NCBI GenBank assembly: GCA_028015205.1
Contig: CM051521.1
Span: forward strand, 122,024,614-122,088,613
DNA: 64,000 nt
Source: Mytilisepta virgata
Taxonomy: Eukaryota; Mollusca; Bivalvia; Mytilida; Mytilidae
Reading direction: 5' to 3'
The position numbers and the translations under genes were made by a program. Shown piece by piece: positions 1-9,983 of the stretch. The notes under the pieces are model-generated. The model had not been told where the DNA came from, did not search any database, and worked only from the letters and a program-made list of their open reading frames with translations. How positions within the stretch are numbered: position 1 is the first letter of the stretch; each line of letters opens with the position of its first letter.

Positions 1-2219
1 ACAATCATGCTAAGTTTCATCCAATTCCCCCAAGTAGTTTCAGCGGAGAAGATGTTTGAAAATTTGTTAACAATGATTATGACAGACACCAAGTGATGGC
101 AATTAAAAGCTCACATATTATGAAGTTTAATCATTGTTATACAACATTCTCATCATCACCATTCACTAAGGATACCATGTTTACTTTAAAAACCAAATAT
201 TGTTGAAATCCGAGCAAGTGTAAAAAATGGCAGCCATTTTAAAAATGGCCGTCCAAAACAAACTTTTATCATCACCATTCAACTCTGGATAGCATGTTTG
301 CCTTGAAAGTAGCTTTCATCTTCCTTTTATTTCTATAATTCAAGAAAGAATAGCAAAAAACAGCATTTTGACCCCTATGTTCTATTTTTAGTAAGGGCGG
401 ACATGTTTTTCGACCAATCAAAAATCCAAGCATTAACTTTTGCAGGATACCCTAAGGAACAATCTTACCAAGTTTCATTTGATTTTGAATAGTAGTTTTA
501 GAGAAGAAGATTTTTGAAATAATAACATAAAAAAAAGCCAAAAATGTCAAAAAAGGGCAATAACTCTAACATCAGTTGACAGATTTTCACAAAAATCAGC
601 ACGCAGGTAGCTCTCATCATGCTGAACACTTTCAACCTGCAGAATTTGGCGTAACCTAATGATTTTTGAGATATTTGCGAAAAACTGTTGTTTGACCCCT
701 ATGTTCTATTTTTAGTAACAGTGGCCATGTTTTTCGACAGATCAAAAATCGAAGCATAAACTTTGTGCAGGATACCCTAAGGAACAATCATGCTAAGTTT
801 TATCCAAATCCATTCAGTAGTTTCAGAGGAGAAGATTTTTGAAATAATAACATAAAAAAAAGCCAAAAATGTCAAAAAAGGGCAATAACTCTAACATCAG
901 TATACAGATTTTCACGAAAATCAGCACTCAGGTAGCTCTCATCATGCTGAACACTTTCAACCTGCCAGAGTTTGCATTAACCTAATGATTTTTTAGATAC
1001 TTGCGAAAAACTGTTGTTTGACCCCTATGTTCTATTTTTAGTAACAGTGGCCATGTTTTTCGACGGATCAAAAATCGAAGCATAAATTTTGTGCAGGATA
1101 TCCTAAGGAACAATCATGCTAAGTTTTATCCAAATCCATTCAGTAGTTTCAGAGGAGAAGATTTTTGAAATAATAACATAAAAAAAAGCCAAAAATGTCA
1201 AAAAAGGGCAATAACTCTAACATCAGTATACAGATTTTCACGAAAATCAGCACTCAGGTAGCTCTCATCATGCTGAACACTTTCAACCTGCCAGAGTTTG
1301 CCTTAACCTAATGATTTTTGAGATACTTGCGAAAAACTGTTGTTTGACCCCTATGTTCTATTTTTAGTAACAGTGGCCAAGTTTTTCGACGGATCAAAAA
1401 TCGAAGCATAAACTTTGTGCAGGATACCCTAAGGAACAATCATGCTAAGTTTTATCCAAATCCATTCAGTAGTTTCAGAGGAGAAGATTTTTGAAATAAT
1501 AACATAAAAAAAAGCCAAAAATGTCAAAAAAGGGCAATAACTCTAACATCAGTTGACAGATTTTCACGAAAATCAGCACTCAGGTAGCTCTCATCATGCT
1601 GAACACTTTCAACCTGCAGAGTTTGCATTAACCTAATGATTTTTGAGATACTTGCGAAAAACTGTTGTTTGACCCCTATGTTCTATTTTTAGTAACAGTG
1701 GCCAAGTTTTTCGACGGATCAAAAATCGAAGCATAAACTTTGTGCAGGATACCCTAAGGAACAATCATGCTAAGTTTTATCCAAATCCATTCAGTAGTTT
1801 CAGAGGAGAAGATTTTTGAAATAATAACATAAAAAAAAGCCAAAAATGTCAAAAAAGGGCAATAACTCAGTTGACAGATTTTCACGAAAATCAGCACTCA
1901 GGTAGCTCTCATCATGCTGAACACTTTCAACCTGCCAGAGTTTGCCTTAACCTAATGATTTTTGAGATACTTGCGAAAAACTGTTGTTTGACCCCTATGT
2001 TCTATTTTTAGTAACAGTGGCCATGTTTTTTGACGGATCAAAAATCGAAGCATAAACTTTGTGCAGGATACCCTAAGGAACAATCATGCCAAGTTTTATC
2101 CAAATCCATTCAGTAGTTTCAGAGGAGAAGATGTTTGAAAAATTGTTAACGATGACAGACGACGACGGACGCCAAGTGATGAGAAAAGCTCACATGGCCT
2201 TTTAGGCCAGGTGAGCTAA
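1..2219. repeat. Dispersed element with about five internal ~326-bp tandem units
   Basis: The block 'gacccctatgttctattttt' recurs near 371, 694, 1019, 1346, 1671 and 1989, and each recurrence is followed by a long near-identical stretch, so the unit is about 326 bp. The right edge is a CCAGGTGAGC end at 2207-2216, after a 'gacgacggacgccaagtgat' motif. The left edge lies outside the window. A second copy with fewer internal units is at 22501-24050. No ORF of note is present. The element fills the intron 3' of the RING exon. It is probably a non-autonomous element; its class is not known to me. Confidence 0.85.
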
Positions 2220-2272
2220 AAACTGCAAAAATGAATACATACTGGTATTAAACTTTTATATAGTATATGTAC

Positions 2273-2433
2273 CTGATTACTTGTGCAATACACTGTTTAC
2301 AGAACCTATGTCCACACACTGTTTGAACTGGTTCCCAGAATACCCCCAAGCACACAGGACATATGTACTTCCTGTCAACATCACGGTCACATATCACGAA
2401 GTCTTCAGGTCTTGCACTGTTAATGGTGGACAT
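2273..2433 (-). CDS. TRAF6-like RING finger exon (partial gene)
   Basis: This exon encodes the start of a RING-type zinc finger. Read on the minus strand from the ATG at 2433, it gives a 27-residue leader, then [20 protein letters not shown], then C-x2-C-I. That supplies six of the eight zinc ligands (CxxC, C, H, CxxC). The VQT-CGHRFC-C spacing and sequence are most like TRAF6-family ubiquitin ligases, which act in Toll/IL-1 and TNF-receptor signalling. The exon ends in ATCAG|GTACAT, so the last two ligands must be on a further exon left of the window. An acceptor (gattttgtgtttttag) lies immediately before the ATG, so a non-coding 5' exon upstream is likely. Other TRAF-type RING proteins (NRDP1-like) cannot be excluded from this fragment. 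Confidence 0.72.
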
Positions 2434-2632
2434 CTAAAAACACAAAATCTTAATCTGTTGGAGGTCAACTGACATCTCATGATCAATGTGTCAAATCAAA
2501 TGTTGCTTTATGACACCATTTGATAAATGATTGATGTAATTCCTTACATTTCTGATCCATTGAAAATAAGATCAAGGTAACTTATTCTATGCAGTAATTT
2601 GATAAAACAAGATGCTCCCAAGAGCCTAAATC

Positions 2633-4504
2633 GCTCACCTGTTATCTTTTGTGTACTGGTAGATCTTGCATCAATGATTGTTTTTGCTATTTAATGTATA
2701 CCGTCCCAATTTTCTCCTTAATCATGTTAATATTGACCTGTACAGCTAAAATATAGAATCCTGAACCCGTATAGATATGTTTGCTAGGGACATTTTCATC
2801 AGTTGCTTTGGATTTTTTCAATGGCATTGACTCTTGACCTTCCATTTTGACTTGAACAGGTAAATTGTAGGGTCTTGAACCCAAATGTATATAGTTGCTA
2901 GGGACTTTTTCATTGGTTGCTATGGACTTTTTCAATGACCTTGACCCTTGACCTTTCTTTTTGACTTGTACAGGTAAATTATAAGGTCCTTAACCCAAAT
3001 ATTTATGGTTGCTAGGGACTTTTTCATCTGTTGCTAAGGATTTTTTCAATCGGTTGCTATGGAATTTTTTAATGAACCTGACCCTTGACACTCCATTTGA
3101 CTTGTACACATACCATTTAATTTATTCCAAGTAATGACCTAAACATCTGTGACAATGTCAGACCATTATTTTCTGTTTACATGTAAATAATCTTTCAAGG
3201 GCAAAAACTCCTATAAGGGTTAATTGACGATTTTGGTCACGTTTGACTTATTTGAAGATCTTACTTTGCTGAACATTTTTGCCGCATACAGTTTGTCTTT
3301 ATCTATAATAATATTCAAGCTAATAATCTAAAACTGCAAAATTGCCTTAAAATTAACAATTCAGGGGCAATAACCCCAAAAAAAGTTTTGACCGATTTGT
3401 CTGAAAATTTCATGACAGGCAGATCTTGACCTCATAAACAATTTTACTACTTCTCAGTTTTGCCCTAACTGCTTTAGTTTTCGAGATATGAGCCAAAAAG
3501 TGCATTTTGACCTATGGTCTATTTTTAGCCAGGGCAGACATGTGTCTCGATGGACAAGAAAATAAAACATAAAATCTATACTAGATATCCTAAGGATCTT
3601 TCAGCTTATGTTTGGCTGAAATTAATTCTGCAGTTTCAGAGGAGAAGATTTTCAAAAGTTTACAAAGATGGCGAAAAAAATGTGAAAAATTGTCTTTAAA
3701 GGCAAAAAACTCCTATAATGGGTCATTCGACTATTTTAGTCATGTTGACTTATTTGTAGATCTTTTATTTTGCTGAACATTTTTGTTGTTTAGAGTTTGT
3801 CTTTATCTATAATAATATTCAAGATAACCTAAAACTGTTTGTTTGTTTGTTTAGTTGGGGTTTAACGCCGTTTTCAGCACATTTGGCTATTTCGCGGCAG
3901 CCAGTTTTTATTGGTGGAGGAAGCCGGAGTACCCGGAGAGAACCACCGACCTTCGGTAGGAAAATTGGCAATCCTTGTCAATTAAGATCGGAGTCAAACA
4001 CACCCCGCCACAGGTGAGATTCGAACTCACAACCCCAGCGTTGACAGGCTAGTAATCATTAGTAGTCATGAAGAACTACCTAGACCACTCGGCCACCGAG
4101 GCCCCACCTAAAACTGCAAAATTTCCTTAAAATTAACAATTCAGGGGCAATAACACATCAAAGGATTGACCGATTTGTCTGGAAATTTCATAGCAGGTAG
4201 ATCTTGACCTGATGAACATTTTACCCCGTCAGTTTTGCTCTAAATGCTTTAGTTTTTGAGATATAAGCCAAAAACTGCAGTTTATCCCTTATGTTCTATT
4301 TTTAGCCATGGTGGCCAGGCTTCTCGACGGACAAGAAAATAAAACACACACTTTATTCTAGATACCCTAAGGATCATTCAGACTAAGTATGTATGTAATT
4401 GGTTCAGTGGTTTCAGAGGAGAAGATCTTTGAAAAAGTTTACGACAGACGGACGCTGGACGCCAAGTGATGGCAAAAGCTCACGTTCTTTTAGGACAGGT
4501 GAGC
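2633..4504. repeat. Dispersed element with GCTCACCTG/CAGGTGAGC ends, split by a SINE
   Basis: The left end GCTCACCTG (2633-2641) and right end CAGGTGAGC (4496-4504) are inverted repeats, the same ends as in the elements at 1-2219 and 22501-24050. Inside are diverged direct repeats: 'gttgctagggactttttcat' type units at 2780-3100, and two copies of a ~600-bp module at 3180-3830 and 4106-4440 ('cttaaaattaacaattcagg', 'ggcaataac'). A related module is at 38260-38640. No coding sequence was recognised. Confidence 0.7.
3838..4105 (-). mobile_element. tRNA-derived SINE, full length, with 11-bp target duplication
   Basis: On the minus strand the element starts at 4105 with a tRNA-like head. It has a polymerase III A-box-like TGGCCGAGTGG (complement of 4085-4095) and a B box GTTCGAATC (complement of 4018-4026), followed by a body and an AAACAAACAAAC tail at 3838. 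The flanks carry a perfect 11-bp direct repeat ACCTAAAACTG at 3827-3837 and 4106-4116, the expected target-site duplication. The head looks like a class-II tRNA (Leu/Ser type), but I did not fold it. A fragment of the same family is at 45774-45878. Confidence 0.88.
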
Positions 4505-6690
4505 TAAACATATGACAAACCAAAACAATTTTTAGTACAAATTCAGTCAACGACACAAAAATGACATTAAGATCATGTGATAGTTGTCAATCTAAAACAA
4601 ACTGTCATTAATATTTGGATGTCATATACACATTGAGCTGTTTGTGATAAAAGCCTTCTCTGAAACTGATCAGACCAAAAAGGTCAACTTTGATTAAAAA
4701 TTTAATAAAGTTACTGAACCATGAAATTGATGTCACGTTCAAGTGAAATGTCAATTGGACATAAACATTCTTCATGTAAAATTCCAACCATAAAAAAAAC
4801 TCAGGATTGATAATGCTTAGTTCCTATCTCCATCAAAGCAATGTAGGCTAATATATCCTGGGTTTCTGATGTTGAAATCACACATATACACGACAGAAGC
4901 TGAGAATAGGAACGGCACTTTAATTTCTGATCTTTTCACAGGTACAGATAGGCCTTCAACATGGGGGAAAAGTTTACTCATCAGAGGTCACCATCAATTA
5001 TGCAGACTTTAAATTTCCCAATAATGGAGCCTTGAGACTGAGTAAAACAATCACAATATACATGATTATAAATAATCATATTATTACTAAGCACAAGACA
5101 GTTAGACTACAGCAGACCCCCCCCCCCCCCTTTTGTATGGTTAGCATGACTTTGACACAGGTAGTCTGTGTGATGTGATGAGTTCCCTTGCAAAATTGAG
5201 GATGAAAACCCTTCATAGAATTTTTGCATCTGTGGTTTGACAGTCACATCTGAAATTTAAAATAAACATATAAACATTTTATAACATCTACTTCAACCTG
5301 GCAAGATCAACATCTACCAATTTCATAGGTACAGTACACAGAAAAGCAGCCCATTACACTACAAAAAATTCTCAACCTTTAAGAATTTCAAGAGAACCTG
5401 ACCTTTAGTAGGTGAGAATAATATTTTCTAACCATTTATGTTATTTCTTTTCTATTTATTTTGATGACCTTCATTTACTTTCGGGGATCCACTCCATATG
5501 GGGGTATCCTATACTAACCCTAACCCTGAACCCTATCCAACCCTAGACCTAAACAGGTCTGGTCTTACTCGTAAAAGATAGTTTTCTTTCCCAGCATGCA
5601 ATGTTTTTGATGAAATCTCCAATGCTGAGGCTGGAATATTATCTCACCAGAATTTCAAAATTTTTGGAAATATACAAAAATTACAATAAATATACAAAAT
5701 AGTTGACAATGTAAATATTTCATTAATGCTTTTTAAAGAAAATAAAATAAATTAAAAAAAAAATACTTAAGAACAAGTGTAACATTTTGAACATCATTGG
5801 TTTTGTTTTGCAGATATGACTTCCGGTTATGTATTTTTTAAAAATAAAAGTTAAAGTCAGAAAAAAAATATATTCTTTCTGTACCTTATTTAACAGAACT
5901 GATGTCCTTTTATAAAAGATCAAGTCCAAAAAATAGATGAATTGTGTCTGTTATCTTTGACAAAAACATCCAAAAAGATTGCTCAACTTTGTCCTTGAAT
6001 TTCTCAATAATTGCATGGTAGATTTTTAATTTGCTTGGTAGAAATGATCAAAATTGTATAAAGAATTTATAAGCAAAGTTACAGGTTTAGTGGGGTCTCA
6101 CTGTATTGCGTTACTTATTTTTTCAATATCCCATCAAAATTACGTTGAAATAACGATGGTAGGGTGATACAGTCGAACAGGCGATACAGTTGGAACAACT
6201 TATAGAAGTTATGACCAATTATCAGTGATTATGCGTTTGTATTACAGGTGAAACTGAAAGAATGTACAACCAGGTGAAGTTACTCACATTTGCAAGTAAA
6301 TTGATGAAGTCATACTCATACTCGCAGAAGCCAGTACATATCTGACCAGACCTGTAAAAGGAGTGGGTCCCCTTAAGTAAATGTTTAAAAAAAAATATAT
6401 TAATTGTCTCATGTGTTTAAAAAAGGGTATGTACATTTTAATCAGATACTAATTTATTAATTAATTACAATAAATTACAAATTTGTCCTTCCAAAAGAAG
6501 AGTCCTAATGAAGTATTTCATGATTGGATCATTTCCTCTTTATCAGGTGAAGTTGCCCCCTGGACAACTCGCCCACTCATGTTAGTCAACTCTCCCACTC
6601 AAGTTGGACAACTCATCCACTCATGTTAGACCACTCTCATAAAGAACAACTGTCATTGTTTTTCTATGGAATAAAACAAACGAGTGGTTT
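4505..6690. other. Intergenic, no gene seen
   Basis: AT-rich sequence without a supported exon. It contains a poly-C run near 5118-5131 and a short degenerate telomere-like stretch (actaaccctaaccct) near 5512-5550. ORFs here are short and lack domain signatures. It may contain 5' non-coding sequence of the RING gene, but nothing shows this directly. Confidence 0.5.
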
Positions 6691-6734
6691 ATGGGGACAG
6701 GCAAATTGTCATTTGAGGAGGTGCCCGATATGTG

Positions 6735-6890
6735 TCCGGAACCTCAAATAAAGTCACAGGAAGTGACGTCATGTAACCGGAACTGGAAGTGCCCGGAAGT
6801 GGTTTGCGTGCATGCGCAAGCGGTACTAGTGGGTTTTTCTGCCATTTTTTCGTTATTTGCTTACGGAAGTGATGTAAGTCACGTGCCTGG
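6735..6890. promoter_or_regulatory. CpG-bearing promoter-like cluster (CRE, ETS, NRF1-like, E-box)
   Basis: Within about 150 bp there is a full palindromic CRE TGACGTCA (6764-6771) and ETS-type cores: AGGAAGTG just before the CRE, CCGGAAGTG at 6793-6801, and ACGGAAGTG near 6863. There is also an NRF1-like GCATGCGCA near 6810-6818 and an E-box CACGTG at 6880-6885. CpG density is clearly above that of the surrounding DNA. Such clusters typify TATA-less promoters. The likeliest target is the RING gene on the minus strand, whose coding exon is about 4.3 kb away behind an acceptor; the synaptotagmin 3 kb to the right is the alternative. No transcript evidence is available. Confidence 0.4.
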
Positions 6891-6939
6891 ACCCAAAACT
6901 GGTTTGCGCGAAAAAGTGGACCCGGATGTGCCATGCTTG

Positions 6940-7310
6940 ACCGGAATTTGGATTGGATTATCTCCCCTTTTTCCCACGCTTTTCATTCTCGGTTGTCTCT
7001 GGTTCTGTCATCGGTCTGTTTAGGGCAAGGGTCTCGCATGGAGTCTTGGGGACTGATCCTTTCACTGTTATGTCAAAGTTTGAGAGTATTCGAAGTACAG
7101 AGGGGTGATTGGATTATCTCCCCTTTCCACACTTCTCATTCCAGGTGATGTTTTCCTTTTGTTCAATTGAGGACCAAAGGTAGGATTAAATTATGTCTGC
7201 AGCACGGAGCAAGAGATGGGCAAGAGAAGAGCAGAGATGAGCAGCGATGGGCAAGAGAAGAGCAGAGATGAGCACAGAAGAGCAAGAGAAGAGCAGTGAT
7301 GAGCAAGATA
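6940..7310. repeat. Short duplication and agcagagatgagca simple repeat
   Basis: The segment 'attggattatctcccctttt...cattct' occurs twice (about 6950-6990 and 7107-7145). From about 7205 to 7305 there is a degenerate purine-rich tandem repeat of 'gagatgagcaagagaagagca' type. Open frames across this stretch have no recognisable domain and I do not call a gene. Confidence 0.55.
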
Positions 7311-7844
7311 GTTGCCGTCCAATCAACAGAAATCAATCAAATACACTAATGAATTTCTACCATACACGCATTCTCGTTGTCTTTGTGGCGAGTTGACTTG
7401 CATTCGTCAGAAAACTGGCTGACCAGGCTATGTCGGACTGTTTTGGTCGTATAACAAAATTAACATAGAATCTACCCGGGCCAGTTGTCCGATACGTGTA
7501 AACAACACTTTTGTTGGTTCCGTATTTCTTCTCATTTCTTCACTGTATATCTGTGAAAGGAAACATAAACGAGTTGTAAAAATATATACCTTGTCTACAA
7601 GTTCTTTTTAAGTTCACAAATCCCGCTGTTTACAACTTCCTGTATTGCGCAATATTTGAAACAGGGGACATAACCAAAGTTTTCCAAAAGATTTTCCTTG
7701 TATCATATAATTTTTTAAGTTTTGAAGTATTGTTGGGTGTAGAATTTAAGAAGTATTTTATTGGGGTAACAATATGCGGTCTTTTTATTGAGTTGTTAAA
7801 TTTTTTAATTTAAAATTTATTTCTTTTCTTCTTTTTTTTTCTTT

Positions 7845-7922
7845 GGGGGGGGGGGGGGGGGGGGGGGGGGGATTTTTTAGTGTCTGAAAAGCCTGCAATT
7901 TTGGTGAAAGGGGGGGGGGGGG
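7845..7922. repeat. Poly-G tracts (27 G and about 13 G)
   Basis: A run of 27 G at 7845-7871 and a second run at about 7910-7922 are visible on the + strand. They could form G-quadruplexes and are likely length-polymorphic or assembly-unreliable. The proline-rich minus-strand ORF here is simply the translation of the poly-C complement. Confidence 0.95.
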
Positions 7923-8720
7923 TAACATTTTTTCAATGACAAGCCTATGTACAGGTGATTTTAGTTCCGAAGAATCAATTCTTTTGGTCAATATTACTGT
8001 ATAGTTTCTATCCATTTGTTTGTTTTGTCGTTTATTTCAAAGGGAAACATTGTGAAATTAAAGGGACTAAACCACCCGTAAGGTGAGAGTATAGTTCATA
8101 ACCCAACTTGCAATTTACAAAAGCGCCTGAGACATGGATTTAGTTTTATTTTTGTATCTCCCATTTCTTATGCTTGCAAACTGTGGGCCCCAACCCAACT
8201 ATCAAAAAAACCTTCACTTCATGAGAGAAATTAACGCCATATAAAATTCATACAGCAAAACTCCTGCAAGTTTCTCTCTTATACTGTTTGAGTCGATATA
8301 ATGTGGATAATATATCTATCACCGAGCAATACAAATAAAGATAACATGAATAATAATATATAAAAAACGAGCAAAAACAAAATAGTGCATAATCCTTTAT
8401 TTAAAGTACAGCGGATTGAATCCGCCCTGAAAAAAATAATAGTACATAGCACAAATAGTAATTTTCTAGTCAATGGAAACGAAGAGTTTCAACGAAACAT
8501 GAAAAACCCGAATGTTACACTTGGTTTCAGGCGGCTGTCAATTTTTTTTATATAGAATTAACTATACACTGGTGGATATATATAGTTTCGAGAGAATAGA
8601 ATAGAATAACCTTATTCACCAATCAAGGACCCACTGGGGGCATGCAATACAGTAAACATTTATGATTAATTCAATATATAATACTGACAGTATAACAGAA
8701 ATACGATAGGTGTATGTAAG

Positions 8721-8722
<2 letters not shown>

Positions 8723-8769
<47 letters not shown>
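8723..8769. repeat. (AT)n microsatellite
   Basis: About 23 uninterrupted AT dinucleotides. A shorter (TA)n tract is at 12620-12642. Confidence 0.97.
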
Positions 8770-8771
<2 letters not shown>

Positions 8772-9551
8772 CTTAAACAGGAAAATAGTGGACAATTTTA
8801 TAGCAATTGCTATATATGAGCATCTATAATTACACGTACCGTGATATAAAATAATATATGACTTTCTTATAGTAGAGTAAAGTAGTGTATCAGTGTTAAT
8901 ATTATTATTGCTCTGAAAAAAAAGCATATGTAAACATGGCATTGGAAAAAGAAAACATCTAAAAAACTAGCTAGGTAGGAGAGGTATCTTAATTGGCTGC
9001 TGGGGGCACCAAGCGACGATGCCTATAGACAGACCAGTAGGAAATGTATAAATCATGGGTATTGATTCAGAAGCCCATAGTAAAAGATAAACTGTAACAT
9101 TTGCTAATTTAAAAAAAATGAATTGTATGCCAACTGGTCTGTGAGTTTGTGCCTAAAGCGGTTGAATTAGAGGGGAACATTATCCTCATGCATCAAAAGA
9201 AAATACATATAGTTTACAAAATTAGATGCCTCAACGGCTGAGGGTATCGAGGGACGATGCCTGTTGAAAGATGTTTTGAATGCCTTAGAGTGCTTGCAGA
9301 ATGACATTCACGAAATTAAGATCCACGGGTGTCCGGTTCACCTCGAAACAGATATAAGGATGTTTCATAGGCAAAATGTTCCTAAGGCCGTTTCTCATGC
9401 ATAATATAATGTAGTACAAGTATAAAGCGAAAGAAATTGTCAAAGGTACTGTAGTTTTCATTCAAAACAAAAATGTTTAAAATTGACTATGCTATGACTA
9501 AAAACATTTATTCTGTTGACCATTCGGTAATAGCTATTAACAACATATAAA

Positions 9552-9592
9552 GCCCACCACCCCCCTCCCCCCCCCCCCCCCCCTCCCCCCCA
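9552..9592. repeat. Poly-C-rich tract
   Basis: Long C runs interrupted by single T and A residues. A shorter poly-C of about 14 bases is at 16647-16660. Confidence 0.95.
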
Positions 9593-9854
9593 TAAAAACT
9601 GTGCAAATTGATTTGAAGTGAGTTAATTCTTGGTTGAAAAATCCGATACAAATGTATATTAAAATTATTACACATTTTATGAATGACAGGTAAAGACTAA
9701 TAATTTTTCTATTGAAATCGCTGAAGTTCAAAAAATAATATTATTCTGGAGTTTGACGTTACATTATTGACTATTTCTAATCTTAAGTTTATGTATCACA
9801 ATCTTTACTATAGAAGGTTTGGGTTACACGTATACACTGTGACAGGATAAGGAA

Positions 9855-9891
9855 ATGTCCATATAAATATAACATGGACCTCCAGGATTAA
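9855..9891 (+). promoter_or_regulatory. Two minimal upstream ORFs before the synaptotagmin ATG
   Basis: ATG TCC ATA TAA at 9855-9866 and ATG GAC CTC CAG GAT TAA at 9874-9891 both stop before the chosen start at 9893, the second only one base before it. A TATAAATA string lies at about 9862-9869. If that were the TATA box, transcription would start at about the ATG, so either the true 5' end is further upstream or the string is incidental. If the leader is transcribed, the uORFs could reduce translation. Confidence 0.3.
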
Positions 9892-9892
9892 A

Positions 9893-9983
9893 ATGGGAAC
9901 ATTGGATGCACCGAAACAACCAAACAGCATATCTGCTGATTCCACGATTTCATCCGTGCCTGGAGGTGCGGTGATTTTTACAG
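9893..9983 (+). CDS. SYT15: Synaptotagmin exon 1 (N-terminus)
   Basis: ATG at 9893 opens a 30-codon segment (MGTLDAPKQPNS...) ending in ACAG|GTATGT, phase 1. Joining the leftover G to the CC of the next exon gives Ala and keeps the frame. The start is chosen because it is the only ATG in this frame before the donor and the phase matches; a further upstream exon cannot be ruled out. No cleavable signal peptide is seen, as expected for a synaptotagmin. Confidence 0.68.

Larger units (their letters stand above)
7311..9850. other. Intergenic upstream of synaptotagmin, no gene seen
   Basis: Mostly AT-rich sequence with homopolymer and dinucleotide tracts, listed separately. Two weakly similar segments containing 'gacgatgcct' occur near 9013 and 9253. 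No exon with cadherin-, synaptotagmin- or RING-like coding quality was found. Confidence 0.5.

Noticed and set aside
3838..4105. Functional tRNA gene on the minus strand
   Set aside because: A and B boxes are present, but the body, tail and target duplication show a SINE rather than a tRNA gene.
5512..5550. Interstitial telomere repeat
   Set aside because: Only two adjacent CCCTAA-like units with degenerate neighbours; too short to call.
6691..7023. 110-aa + strand ORF
   Set aside because: No domain or coding signature, overlaps an antisense ORF and the promoter-like cluster; the open frame follows from local GC content.
7785..8015. Proline-rich minus-strand ORF
   Set aside because: Its proline run is the translation of a poly-G/poly-C tract.
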